The position numbers and the translations under genes are program-made. DNA of 64,000 bases from NCBI RefSeq assembly GCF_036226605.1, contig NZ_CP109000.1:5452501-5516500 (forward strand), written 5' to 3'. The DNA comes from Streptomyces sp. NBC_00704 (GTDB lineage Bacteria > Actinomycetota > Actinomycetes > Streptomycetales > Streptomycetaceae). Of the stretch, positions 54,625-63,440 are shown piece by piece (within the stretch, counting starts at the first letter, position 1; the number at the start of each line of letters is the position of its first letter). The notes under the pieces are model-generated. The model saw nothing but the letters and a program-made list of their open reading frames with translations. It was not told where the DNA came from and searched no databases.

Positions 54625-55764
54625 GTGCGATCCATATGGAACGGCGCCATCTCGTTCGGTCTCGTCAGCATTCCGATCAAGCTGGTCAACGCCACCGAGA
54701 GCCACTCGATCTCCTTCCGCCAGATCCACACCGAGGACGGCGGCCGCATCCGCTACCGCAAGGTGTGCGAGCTGGAGGAGCGCGAGGTCAGCTCGGCCGA
54801 GATCGGCAAGGGGTACGAGGACGCGGACGGCACCATCATCCCGATCACCGACGAGGACCTGTCCCACCTGCCGCTCCCGACCGCGAAGACGATCGAGATC
54901 GTGGCCTTCGTCCCGGCCGACCGGATCGACCCGCTCCAGATGGACGCCGCCTACTACCTCCAGGCGGGCGGCGCCCCGGCGGCGAAGCCCTACACACTGC
55001 TCAGGGAGGCCCTCAAGCGCAGCCACAAGGTGGCCATCGCCAAATACGCCCTGCGCGGCCGTGAACGTCTCGGCATGCTCCGCGTGGTCGGCGACGCCAT
55101 CGCCATGCACGGTCTGCTCTGGCCGGACGAGGTCCGCGCGCCGGAGGGCGTCGCCCCGGACGCATCCGTCACCGTCCGCGACAAGGAACTCGACCTCGCG
55201 GACGCCCTCATGGACACCCTCGGCGAGGTCGACCTGGACGACCTGCACGACGAGTACCGCGAGGCCGTCGAGGAGGTCGTGGCGGCGAAGGCGGCCGGTG
55301 AGACGCCCCGGGAGGCCCCGAGCGCGCCGTCCAGCGGCAAGGTGCTGGACCTGATGGCGGCACTGGAGAAGAGCGTGCGGGCGGCCAAGGAGTCGCGGGG
55401 CGAGGAGGCGGGGTCCGCGGCGGACGCGGACTCGGACACGGAGGCGGACGGCGACGGCGGGCGGGACTCCGGCTCCCGGTCGGGGCGGGCCAAGGTGAGC
55501 CGCCTGCCGCAGCGCGAGTCCGCCCGCAGCACCCCGAAGCAGACCGGCGGCAAGAAGTCGACGTCGGCGGCGAAGAAGACGGCGGCGGCCCCGAGGAAGT
55601 CGGCCCAGGCGGCGAAGAAGTCGACGTCCTCGAAGAGCGCGGCGGCGGCGAAGAGCACGGCGGGCGCCAAGGGCGCGACGAGGAAGACCGCCGCGAAGAA
55701 GACGGCGGCGACGGCGAAGAAGAGCCCGGCGAAGAAGACCGCGGCCCGCAAACGCTCGGCCTGA
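54625..55764 (+). CDS. ku: Ku DNA-end-binding protein
   Basis: A 379-residue bacterial Ku that bridges broken DNA ends and recruits LigD. The standard N terminus IWNGAISFGLVSIPIKLVNA follows GTG at 54625 (GGAGGG 8 nt upstream; a GTG at 54616 is alternative). The Ku core ends near 240, and about 100 residues of Lys/Ala-rich tail (KKTAAAPRKSAQAAKKS) extend it. Such basic tails are known to help DNA binding. The last 10 codons are part of a 30-bp tandem repeat. Confidence 0.95.
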   Translation: MRSIWNGAISFGLVSIPIKLVNATESHSISFRQIHTEDGGRIRYRKVCELEEREVSSAEIGKGYEDADGTIIPITDEDLSHLPLPTAKTIEIVAFVPADRIDPLQMDAAYYLQAGGAPAAKPYTLLREALKRSHKVAIAKYALRGRERLGMLRVVGDAIAMHGLLWPDEVRAPEGVAPDASVTVRDKELDLADALMDTLGEVDLDDLHDEYREAVEEVVAAKAAGETPREAPSAPSSGKVLDLMAALEKSVRAAKESRGEEAGSAADADSDTEADGDGGRDSGSRSGRAKVSRLPQRESARSTPKQTGGKKSTSAAKKTAAAPRKSAQAAKKSTSSKSAAAAKSTAGAKGATRKTAAKKTAATAKKSPAKKTAARKRSA

Positions 55765-55824
55765 CCGGCCGCGGCCCGCAAACGCTCGGCCTGACCGGCC
55801 GCGGCCCGCACGCTCGGCCTGACC
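55741..55824. repeat. 30-bp tandem repeat spanning the Ku stop codon
   Basis: GCGGCCCGCAAACGCTCGGC plus ten more bases is repeated exactly at 55741-55770 and 55771-55800, with a 24-bp third copy (AA missing) to 55824. Each copy re-encodes the end of Ku including its TGA. Confidence 0.92.
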
Positions 55825-55962
55825 GCCCCCCGCCCGCACCGGCGGGCGGACCGCGCCCCGCTCAGCCGGACCCGACACCGGAACGGCCCCGGGCGCCCGG
55901 CCCTCGGTGTGACCCGCCCGGGGTGGGACCCGCCCCGGGTGGGACCCGCCCCGGGGTGGGGC

Positions 55963-57564
55963 CTACCTCGGTCCGGCCGCCCCGCCGCGCCCGTCAGGGC
56001 CGTCGGCCGCAAGGACCTCCGGGTGAGCCTCCGGGCCACCCACCGGGTGACCGGCCGGGTGACCAGCCCGGTGATCCGCCGGGTGATCCACCGTGGGAGC
56101 CTTCGGGTGGTGAGGTGCGGCGGCGGGGGCGGGGGCGGTCGCGCGCGTCAGGCTCACGAGGGCCGTGCCCACGCCCAGCCCCACCGCGGGCCACACCGGG
56201 AACGCGCCCTCGTACGCGAACCCGTGCCCCGCGAAGTACGTCAGCGCGCAGACGCTCGTCCCGAGCCCGCCCCACATCGCCCAGGAGGCCGTTCCCCTCA
56301 GCCCCGCGACCGGCCGCACCCGAGTCTCCACCCCGGACAGCCCTCGCTCCAGCGGCCGCAGCGCCCGCACCACCGCCGCCAGGACGGCGCCCAGCACCAG
56401 CAGCCACGGCCCCCGCAGCGCCCACCACGCGGCGGAACCGTAGGCGGGTTCGGGAGCCAGGCCGGTGAGGTAGAACGCGGCGGCGACGATCAGCACCGGC
56501 AGCATGTGCCACAGGTAGAGCGCCATGCTGCCCGCACCCAGCACCCGCACCGCCCTTCGGGCCCGTGGCCGTTCCAGCACCCGTCGCACCACCGGTGCCA
56601 CGAGCAGGGCCGCCCCTGCCTGCGCGACGGCCCACGCCAGCATGGCGGGCGACGGTGGATCGGCGTTGCTCAGCTCCTGCCCGGTCACCAGGATCAGACT
56701 GACGGGAAACGGTCCGGGCCCGACCAGCGCGACGAACGCCGCTCCGCCGCCCGCCGCGAGCGCGACCGGCGCGGCCGACCGTCCGTCGCCGCCCAGGAAA
56801 CCGTCGCGCCAGCAGAAGCCGAGCTGGTAGACGACCCCCCACACGAGGACGTAGTTCAGCGCCCCGACGGCCTCCACGAGTCCGGGGCGCGGCGAACCGG
56901 CGGCCGCGACCGACGCGCCGATGCCGAGCGCGACCGCGCCGGTCGCCAGGGGGACCCGCACCCCCCACCGTTCATGGAGGGCGTACATCGCCGGTGTCAG
57001 GGCGCTGAGCAGCAGATACACCGGCAGGAACCACAACTGCATGGCCATCGCCCAGCCCACCAGCGCCAGCGTCGCGGGGTCCACACCGAGCCCGGCGCTC
57101 ACCCCGACCGCGAACAGCACGAGACCGCTGTACGCGGCGGCGGGCAACAGCAGACGCGCCGCCCGCTGTCCCACCCACCCCGCGACGGTCCCGCCGGCCG
57201 ACCGGGCCCGCGCCCAGGAACCGGCGGCGGCGTGCCCGCCGGCGAGGAAGAACAGCGGCATGATCTGGAAGCCCAGGGTGAGCCACTGCGTCCAGGGCAC
57301 GGTCGCGAGCAGCTCCGGCGCGACGATCTCCCCGTCCGGACGCCGGACCAGCCCGGTGATCAGCCAGTGCCCGAGCACGACCAGCAGAATGGCCCAGGCC
57401 CGCAGGAAATCGACGTACAGGTCCCGCCCCGGCCCACCGCCCGCCTCCCGATGCCGACGCGGATCCCGGCCCCGGCCCCGGTCACGCTCTCCCACCTGAT
57501 CCCGGTCCCGGTCCCGACGGCCCCGGTCCCGGTCCCGGTCCGGACGTCTGTTCCCGTTTCGCAT
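55963..57564 (-). CDS. Membrane acyltransferase family protein
   Basis: A 533-residue acyltransferase-3-like membrane protein. About 45 N-terminal residues are an Arg/Asp dipeptide run (DRDRDRGRRDRDRDQ), then a family start (LYVDFLRAWAILLVVLGHW) with roughly ten helices. The catalytic His is in VLGHWLIT. A 50-residue Pro/His-rich C terminus (HPADHRAGHPAGHPV) is tandem repeat-like. It may O-acylate cell-envelope or secreted sugars. ATG at 57564; the longer ORF is unsupported. Confidence 0.82.
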   Translation of the reverse strand: MRNGNRRPDRDRDRGRRDRDRDQVGERDRGRGRDPRRHREAGGGPGRDLYVDFLRAWAILLVVLGHWLITGLVRRPDGEIVAPELLATVPWTQWLTLGFQIMPLFFLAGGHAAAGSWARARSAGGTVAGWVGQRAARLLLPAAAYSGLVLFAVGVSAGLGVDPATLALVGWAMAMQLWFLPVYLLLSALTPAMYALHERWGVRVPLATGAVALGIGASVAAAGSPRPGLVEAVGALNYVLVWGVVYQLGFCWRDGFLGGDGRSAAPVALAAGGGAAFVALVGPGPFPVSLILVTGQELSNADPPSPAMLAWAVAQAGAALLVAPVVRRVLERPRARRAVRVLGAGSMALYLWHMLPVLIVAAAFYLTGLAPEPAYGSAAWWALRGPWLLVLGAVLAAVVRALRPLERGLSGVETRVRPVAGLRGTASWAMWGGLGTSVCALTYFAGHGFAYEGAFPVWPAVGLGVGTALVSLTRATAPAPAAAPHHPKAPTVDHPADHRAGHPAGHPVGGPEAHPEVLAADGPDGRGGAAGPR

Positions 57565-57822
57565 CCCGCCCCCGCCCCCGTCCCCATCCCGCCGGGCGAC
57601 CGCTGGTCGTTCCCTTCCCGGTCCCGGCTCATGCCCGCATGCTCCCGTCCCCTCAACCCGCCTGCGGCGAAGCGCCCTTGTCGCAACCAACCCGTGCCCG
57701 GCCCGACACCCCGCCCGCCCGCTCCGACGCCTCCGCCCGCCCGGTCCGACACCGCCGCACACCCGGCCCGTGCCCGCCGCCCGCGTCGGCCGAAGCGTCC
57801 GGAACGTCCGCCGCGGACCATC

Positions 57823-57851
57823 TTGACGGCCGGGATGTTACCGGTAACATC
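57823..57851 (+). promoter_or_regulatory. LacI-type operator in the MFS promoter
   Basis: GATGTTACCGGTAACATC (57834-57851) is a perfect 18-bp palindrome of the LacI/GalR class. TTGACG at 57823 and TAACAT at 57845 lie 16 bp apart and make a reasonable -35/-10, so the -10 is inside the operator. The MFS start is 65 nt on. The rest of 57565-57915 has no gene. Confidence 0.82.
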
Positions 57852-57915
57852 GAAAAGTCGTCGGAGCACCACCCGCATCCCACACCGCAGTGGGCCGTCC
57901 GCCACTGGAGTCCGC

Positions 57916-59253
57916 GTGACCGACCACCCCACGGCACAGCGCACGGCGGCCGGCCGCCCCCGGCCCCCGGCCCCGCACGGGACCGTCGCCGGTCACACCC
58001 CGGTCTTCACCGCGGCCGCGACGGTCGCCTCCTGCGCGGGCTTCGTCCTGATAGGCGTCCTGCAAGCCCTGTACGGCCCCTCGATCCCGGCCCTCCGCGC
58101 CGAGTTCGGCCTCTCGCCCTCCGCCGCCGGACTCGGCCTGAGCGCCCACTTCGCCGGCGGAGTCGCCGGAGTCCTCCTCTTCGACCGCCGCTACGGGCGA
58201 ACGGGCAACCGCACGATCCTCGCCGCCTCGTACCTCCTGATGGCCGCCGGAGCCGCGGGCTTCGCCCTCGCACCCCAGTGGCCCGTCGCCCTCGTCGCGG
58301 CGTTCGTCGCGGGGCTCGGCTTCGGAGGCATCGACTACGGCCTCAACCAGCTCTTCTCCATCGGCTTCGGCCACCGCTCCACGGCGATGCTGAACATCCT
58401 CAACGCCCACTTCGGCATCGGCGCGATCCTCGGACCGGCCCTGATCGGACTCGTCGGGTCCGAGCACTACCCGGCCCTCTTCCTGGCCTTCGCGCTCGCC
58501 AGCCTGCCCCTGCTGCTCTGCCTGCGGGGTGTGCGGAACGACGCCCCGCACCCCACCGACGAGCCCGGCCCCGACCCCCGCTCCGACGCCCGCTCCGGCA
58601 CCCGCACGGGCACGCCCGCCGTCAGCGGTACCGGCACACCCGCCGTCAGTGGTACCGGCGCCGGCGCCGAAGCCGTGCGTCGCGCGCCGGCCGACGCGGC
58701 CCTGCGCTCCGTCCTCGCCGTCTTCGTCGCCCTCTACGTCCTGCACGTGGGCGTAGAGGCGGGCGTGGGCGGCTGGGAGCCCACCCACCTGGAGACCGTC
58801 GGCTACGGGGCTGGCGCGGCCGCCACCGCGACCAGCGTCTACTGGCTGATGATGACCCTGGGCCGCTTCCTGGCCGCCCCCGTCGCGCTGCGCTTCCCGG
58901 CCCCGGCCATCATCACGGTCGCGTGCGCGGGCATGACGGTGTGCCTGCTCCTGGCGAGGATCCCCGACCTCGCCCCCTACGCCTACGCGGGCGTGGGTCT
59001 CTTCATCGCCCCGATCTTCCCCACCGGCCTGCCGTGGCTCAACCGGGCCGCCCCGAGAGCCCGCCGCGCCGGAGCCGTCGTCATCGCCGCGTCCATGCTG
59101 GGCGGTGTGGCGGCGGGCCCGGCGCTCGGCAGGGCCATCGAGTGGTCCGGCGTGCGAGCCGTGCCCCTGATCCTCGCGGCCGTGTCGGCGACCTGCCTGG
59201 CGGCCACCCTCTGGCTGACCCGGGCGACGCGGACGCACCGCCCGCCCGCCTGA
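57916..59253 (+). CDS. MFS transporter, probable sugar permease
   Basis: A 445-residue major-facilitator protein with about 12 helices. Fragments: GVAGVLLFDRRYGRTGNRT (loop 2-3 motif), GGIDYGLNQLFSIGFGHR, and a central hydrophilic loop (about 205-250) with repeated TGTPAVSG. GTG start at 57916 follows GGAG by 5 nt. A LacI-type palindrome lies in its promoter and LacI and beta-galactosidase genes follow, so a galactoside or related sugar is likely (inference). Confidence 0.87.
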   Translation: MTDHPTAQRTAAGRPRPPAPHGTVAGHTPVFTAAATVASCAGFVLIGVLQALYGPSIPALRAEFGLSPSAAGLGLSAHFAGGVAGVLLFDRRYGRTGNRTILAASYLLMAAGAAGFALAPQWPVALVAAFVAGLGFGGIDYGLNQLFSIGFGHRSTAMLNILNAHFGIGAILGPALIGLVGSEHYPALFLAFALASLPLLLCLRGVRNDAPHPTDEPGPDPRSDARSGTRTGTPAVSGTGTPAVSGTGAGAEAVRRAPADAALRSVLAVFVALYVLHVGVEAGVGGWEPTHLETVGYGAGAAATATSVYWLMMTLGRFLAAPVALRFPAPAIITVACAGMTVCLLLARIPDLAPYAYAGVGLFIAPIFPTGLPWLNRAAPRARRAGAVVIAASMLGGVAAGPALGRAIEWSGVRAVPLILAAVSATCLAATLWLTRATRTHRPPA

Positions 59254-59357
59254 GCGCGGGCCGGACAGATCGCGGCCGGACAGGGCGAAGCCGGACGGCC
59301 GAAGCCGGACAGGGAGCGGAGGTCACGCCCACCCGCAGCCGCCCCGAACAGGAACCC

Positions 59358-59483
59358 CGAGGAACCCGAGCCCGAGGAACCCGAGGAACCCCGAGGGACC
59401 CCGAGGGACCCCGAGGAACCCGAACGGACCCCGTAGGGACCCGAACGGACCCCGTAGGGACCCGAACGGACCTCGTAGGGACC
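59358..59483. repeat. Tandem repeats upstream of the beta-galactosidase gene
   Basis: A 10-11 bp series (CCGAGGAACC / CCGAGGGACC) leads into three near-identical 21-bp copies (CGAACGGACCCCGTAGGGAC plus C) at 59421, 59442 and 59463. 21 bp is two helical turns. The series ends 64 nt before the start codon. Confidence 0.85.
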
Positions 59484-59547
59484 CCGTAGGGACACCCCGC
59501 CCCCCACCCCCGTACGGATCACCCCGCACCCGACCCGAAGGGACCCC

Positions 59548-61329
59548 ATGCCCGCCCTCACCACCACCTCCGACGGTTTCCTCCTCCACGGCGCTCCGTT
59601 CCGGATCCTCTCCGGCGCCCTGCACTACTTCCGGGTCCACCCCGACCAGTGGACGGACCGCCTCCGCAAGGCCCGTCTCATGGGCCTGAACACGGTGGAG
59701 ACGTACATCCCCTGGAACCTCCACCAGCCCGAACCCGGCACCCTCATCCTTGACGGCCTCCTCGACCTGCCCCGCTTCCTCCGCCTGGCCGCGGCCGAGG
59801 GCCTGCACGTCCTCCTCCGCCCCGGCCCCTTCATCTGCGCCGAGTGGGACGGCGGCGGACTGCCCCACTGGCTCACCGCCGACCCCGGCCTGCGCCTGCG
59901 CAGCAGCGACCCCCGCTTCACGGACGTCATCGACCGCTACTTCGACCTCCTCCTCCCGCCGCTCCTGCCGTACATGGCGGCGGCCGGCGGCCCGGTCATC
60001 GCCGTGCAGGTGGAGAACGAGTACGGCGCCTACGGCGACGACGCCGCCTACCTCGCACACCTGCGGCAGTCCTTCCGCTCACGCGGCGTCGAGGAACTCC
60101 TGTTCACCTGCGACCAGACCGACGGCGACCACCTCGCCAACGGCTCGCTCCCCGGTGTGCTGGCCACCGGCACCTTCGGCAGCCGCGTCGAGTCGTCGCT
60201 GCGGCGGCTGCGCGAGGCCCAGCCCGAAGGCCCGCTCATGTGCGCGGAGTTCTGGATCGGGTGGTTCGACCACTGGGGCGGCCCCCACCACGGGCGCGAC
60301 ACCCAGGACGCCGCGGCCGACCTGGACCGGCTCCTGTCGGCGGGCGCCTCCGTCAACATCTACATGTTCCACGGGGGCACCAACTTCGGTCACACCAACG
60401 GCGCCAACCACCACCACGCCTACGCCCCCACCGTCACGTCCTACGACTACGACGCACCGCTCACCGAGAGCGGGGACCCCGGCCCGAAGTACCACGCCTT
60501 CCGCGAGGTCATAGCCCGCCACGCCCCGGTCCCGGACGAGCCGGCGCCCGCACCGTCCCCCAAACTCCCTCCCACGACCGTCGAGTTGAGCCGCCGCACC
60601 CCGCTCTTCCCCCTCGCCGGCAGCCCCGTCCGCGCCAAGGACCCCCTCACCGCCGACGATCTCGGCCAGCGGTCCGGATACACCCTGTACCGGACGACGG
60701 TCCCCGCCGACGGCCCCGGCCTCCTCCACTTCACCGGCGGCGTGGGCGACCGCGCCCAGGTCTTCCTGGACGGCGCCCCCACTGGCGTCCTGGAACGCGA
60801 GCGCCACGACGAGACGCTGCCCGTGCATGTCCCGCGCCCCGGCGCGATCCTCGAGGTGCTCGTGGAGAACATGGGCCGGGTCAACTACGGCCCCCGCATC
60901 GGCGTCCCCAAGGGCCTCCTGGGCCCCGTCGCCCTCAACGGCGTCCCGCTGCACGACTGGGACTGCCACCCCCTGCCGCTCGACACGGCCCCGACGACCC
61001 CCACGGCCCCCACGGCCGACGGGCCCGCCGCCGAGCCGGTCTCCACCGCCCCGCCCTGCGTCCAACCGGCCCTGCACCACGGCCGGTTCGACGTGCGGAC
61101 CCCCGCCGACACGTTCCTCTCCCTGCCCGGCTGGACCAAGGGCGAGGCCTGGATCAACGGCTTCCACCTGGGCCGCTACTGGAACCGCGGCCCTCAGCGC
61201 ACCCTCTACGTCCCGGCCCCCGTCCTGCGCCCCGGCGGCAACGACCTGGTGCTCCTCGAACTCCACGGCACGACCGTCCACCGAGCCCACCTCACGGACA
61301 CCCCCGACCTGGGCCCGTCGAGCCCCTGA
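59548..61329 (+). CDS. Glycoside hydrolase family 35 beta-galactosidase
   Basis: A 593-residue GH35 enzyme hydrolysing terminal beta-galactosides. The acid/base is Glu158 in VQVENEYGAYG and the nucleophile Glu234 in CAEFWIGWFDHWGG. An (alpha/beta)8 barrel to about 330 is followed by jelly-roll domains, with WTKGEAWINGFHLGRYWNRG near the end. No signal peptide, so cytoplasmic. It fits uptake by the upstream MFS protein. ATG at 59548. Confidence 0.95.
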   Translation: MPALTTTSDGFLLHGAPFRILSGALHYFRVHPDQWTDRLRKARLMGLNTVETYIPWNLHQPEPGTLILDGLLDLPRFLRLAAAEGLHVLLRPGPFICAEWDGGGLPHWLTADPGLRLRSSDPRFTDVIDRYFDLLLPPLLPYMAAAGGPVIAVQVENEYGAYGDDAAYLAHLRQSFRSRGVEELLFTCDQTDGDHLANGSLPGVLATGTFGSRVESSLRRLREAQPEGPLMCAEFWIGWFDHWGGPHHGRDTQDAAADLDRLLSAGASVNIYMFHGGTNFGHTNGANHHHAYAPTVTSYDYDAPLTESGDPGPKYHAFREVIARHAPVPDEPAPAPSPKLPPTTVELSRRTPLFPLAGSPVRAKDPLTADDLGQRSGYTLYRTTVPADGPGLLHFTGGVGDRAQVFLDGAPTGVLERERHDETLPVHVPRPGAILEVLVENMGRVNYGPRIGVPKGLLGPVALNGVPLHDWDCHPLPLDTAPTTPTAPTADGPAAEPVSTAPPCVQPALHHGRFDVRTPADTFLSLPGWTKGEAWINGFHLGRYWNRGPQRTLYVPAPVLRPGGNDLVLLELHGTTVHRAHLTDTPDLGPSSP

Positions 61330-61392
61330 CCCCGCCCCTGGCCTCGCCCCCCACCCCGCCCCTGACCCTGCCCGCCGCCTCCGGCCGATGAG

Positions 61393-61420
61393 ACGCCCCG
61401 CCCCTCACCCCGCGGGGCGT
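61393..61420 (+). terminator. Beta-galactosidase terminator
   Basis: A 9-bp perfect stem ACGCCCCGC/GCGGGGCGT with a 10-nt loop, 63 nt past the stop. Confidence 0.6.
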
Positions 61421-61571
61421 TCGCCGACACCGCGCGTGCCCGCCCCCGCCCCGCCCGCGCCCTCTCCACCCCGGCCTATCCTGTGGGTCCGCGGGCAGGG
61501 CAGGCCCGTCGTGATCCGCGGTGCAGCCCGGACCCGCCCGCGGGCCACCCCGGCCGAAGGAAGCACCCACC

Positions 61572-62675
61572 ATGACCCCAGACGCCGCCGACGGCCCGGC
61601 GACCAAGGGACGCAGCCGCCGCAACTTCGCGGGCGCCCGCCCGGTGATGGACGACGTCGCCAAACTGGCCGGCGTCTCCAAGCAGACGGTTTCCCGGGTG
61701 CTCAACGACCACCCGGCCGTCCGCGCCGAGACCCGGGAGGCGGTCCGCACGGCCATGCGCACGCTGGGCTACCGCCCCAGCCGCAGCGCACGCTCACTGG
61801 CCAGCGGCCGCACCCGCATGCTCGGCGTGATCTCCTTCGACGCGGCCCGCTACGGGCCCGCCTCCACCCTGACCGCGATCAGCACGGCGGCGCAGGAGGC
61901 GGGCTACCTGGTCAGCTCGATCGCCCTGGACACGGCGGACCGGGACACGGTGGTGCAGGCCGCGGACCGGCTGTCGGCGGAGGGCGCGGACGGCGTCATC
62001 GCGATCGCCCCGCAGGTACGCGTGGCCCGGGCGCTCGCCGAGGCCCGTCTGGACACCCCGCTGGTCGTCATGGACAACGACCTGGGGGACGGCACCCCGA
62101 CCGTCACCTCCGACGCCCGCGCCGGCGCCCGCAAGGCGACGCGACACCTGCTCTCCCTCGGCCACCCGACGGTCCGGCACCTCGCGGGTCCGGCGGGCTG
62201 GTCGTCGGCGGACCGCAGGGCGCAGAGCTGGCACGACACCCTCAAGGCGGCCGGGGCGCAGATCCACGCGCCCCTCTTCGGCGACTGGAGCGCCGACTCG
62301 GGCTACGACCTGGGCCGCGAACTGGCCGGGGACCCCGCCGTCACCGCCGTCTTCGCGTCGAACGACCAGATGGCCCTGGGCCTGCTGCGCGCCCTCCACG
62401 AGGCCGGACGCCGGGTCCCCGAGGACGTCAGCGTCGTCGGCTACGACGACATCCCGGAGGCCGCCCACTTCCTGCCCCCGCTGACCACGGTCCGCACGGA
62501 CTTCACGGACATCGGCACCATTGCGCTGCGCACGCTCCTCGACCGCATGGACGCCGCACGGCACCCCGCCGACCCCTCGCGGCCCCCCGCCCCGGCCGCC
62601 CCCGTCCCCGCTCCAGCCCTGACCCTGGTCCCCGTCGAACTGAAGATCCGCCGAAGCACCGCGGCCCGGACCTGA
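61572..62675 (+). CDS. LacI-family transcriptional regulator
   Basis: A 367-residue regulator with N-terminal HTH MDDVAKLAGVSKQTVSRVLN (25-45) and hinge SARSLASGRTRMLGV, then the periplasmic-binding-protein-like sugar domain. A Pro/Ala-rich insert precedes the last 15 residues. ATG at 61572 (GAAGGAAG upstream). Likely repressor of the MFS-galactosidase genes through the palindrome at 57834-57851; it has its own upstream spacing. Confidence 0.92.
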   Translation: MTPDAADGPATKGRSRRNFAGARPVMDDVAKLAGVSKQTVSRVLNDHPAVRAETREAVRTAMRTLGYRPSRSARSLASGRTRMLGVISFDAARYGPASTLTAISTAAQEAGYLVSSIALDTADRDTVVQAADRLSAEGADGVIAIAPQVRVARALAEARLDTPLVVMDNDLGDGTPTVTSDARAGARKATRHLLSLGHPTVRHLAGPAGWSSADRRAQSWHDTLKAAGAQIHAPLFGDWSADSGYDLGRELAGDPAVTAVFASNDQMALGLLRALHEAGRRVPEDVSVVGYDDIPEAAHFLPPLTTVRTDFTDIGTIALRTLLDRMDAARHPADPSRPPAPAAPVPAPALTLVPVELKIRRSTAART

Positions 62676-62836
62676 AGCCGTCCGCCGGACACGCGAACGG
62701 CGGCGGAGCCGACCCCCGGCCGACCCCACCGCCGCACACCCGCCCACGCGTTCACACGCACGCCTGCCCAGGTGCCCACCTGCCCACGTGCGCTCCCGCA
62801 CGCCTCCGGAACCCACGGAGGCGCGGAGGGACGCCG

Positions 62837-63124
62837 TCAGCCGCCCACGTACCAGCTGAACCCGCCGTTGCTGGCCGCGACGGCGAGCAGCACGAGCCAC
62901 AGCACCACGTCGACGACGCCGAGGACGATGCCGGCCTTCGCCATCCCGGCCCCGTTCCTGACGGACGCCTGACGCCGGGCGACGGCGCCGAAGACGATGG
63001 CCAGCGGGCCCAGGACGATGTTCAGAAGGAACAGCCCGACGATGCCGCAGCAAAGGCTGGCGATCGCGAGGCCGTTGGTGCGTGATCCGGCGGACGCGGC
63101 GGAAGAGCTGCCGTAACTCGTCAT
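62837..63124 (-). CDS. DUF4190 membrane protein
   Basis: A 95-residue protein with two membrane helices: ASLCCGIVGLFLLNIVLGPL and AGIVLGVVDVVLWLVLL, linked by the basic loop GAVARRQASVRNGAG. This is the DUF4190 pattern. Function unknown. ATG at 63124. Confidence 0.85.
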   Translation of the reverse strand: MTSYGSSSAASAGSRTNGLAIASLCCGIVGLFLLNIVLGPLAIVFGAVARRQASVRNGAGMAKAGIVLGVVDVVLWLVLLAVAASNGGFSWYVGG

Positions 63125-63440
63125 TGCACACTCCCGGTTGTCGGTTGCACGGACCGAACGGGTCACGCGCTCCTTACTTTCGGCTTGTGCGGACCGGATG
63201 CCCCGTGGAGACGCCGTCATGTCGACGGATCGTCAGATGCACGACACCGGAGTCCTGATGAGCCCGATCCCCGGCCGTCGACCTGTTCCGGGACGGATGC
63301 GCCCCGCCCCCCGCCGCCAGGCACTACAGTCGTTCGCTGTGCCGTGCGTCACATGGGGGTGACGCCCGGCGGGCGGCGGGCCGATGGCCCGGACGCCCGG
63401 AACGGCGGTGCCGGTGGCGCCGTGAGCTCTGGGGGGCTTC
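63125..63440. other. 316-bp upstream region of the TerD gene
   Basis: The region between the divergent DUF4190 and TerD genes. GGGGGG at 63431-63436 may act as RBS for TerD. No gene, hairpin or operator that I can support. Confidence 0.4.

Noticed and set aside
55909..57915. N-terminal extension of the MFS ORF by about 670 codons
   Set aside because: It runs antisense through the acyltransferase gene; the MFS start has its own RBS and upstream operator.
62769..62782. CAGGTG-CC-CACCTG palindrome between lacI and the DUF4190 gene
   Set aside because: Too short with a 2-nt loop and lies in a convergent gap; not convincing as terminator or operator.
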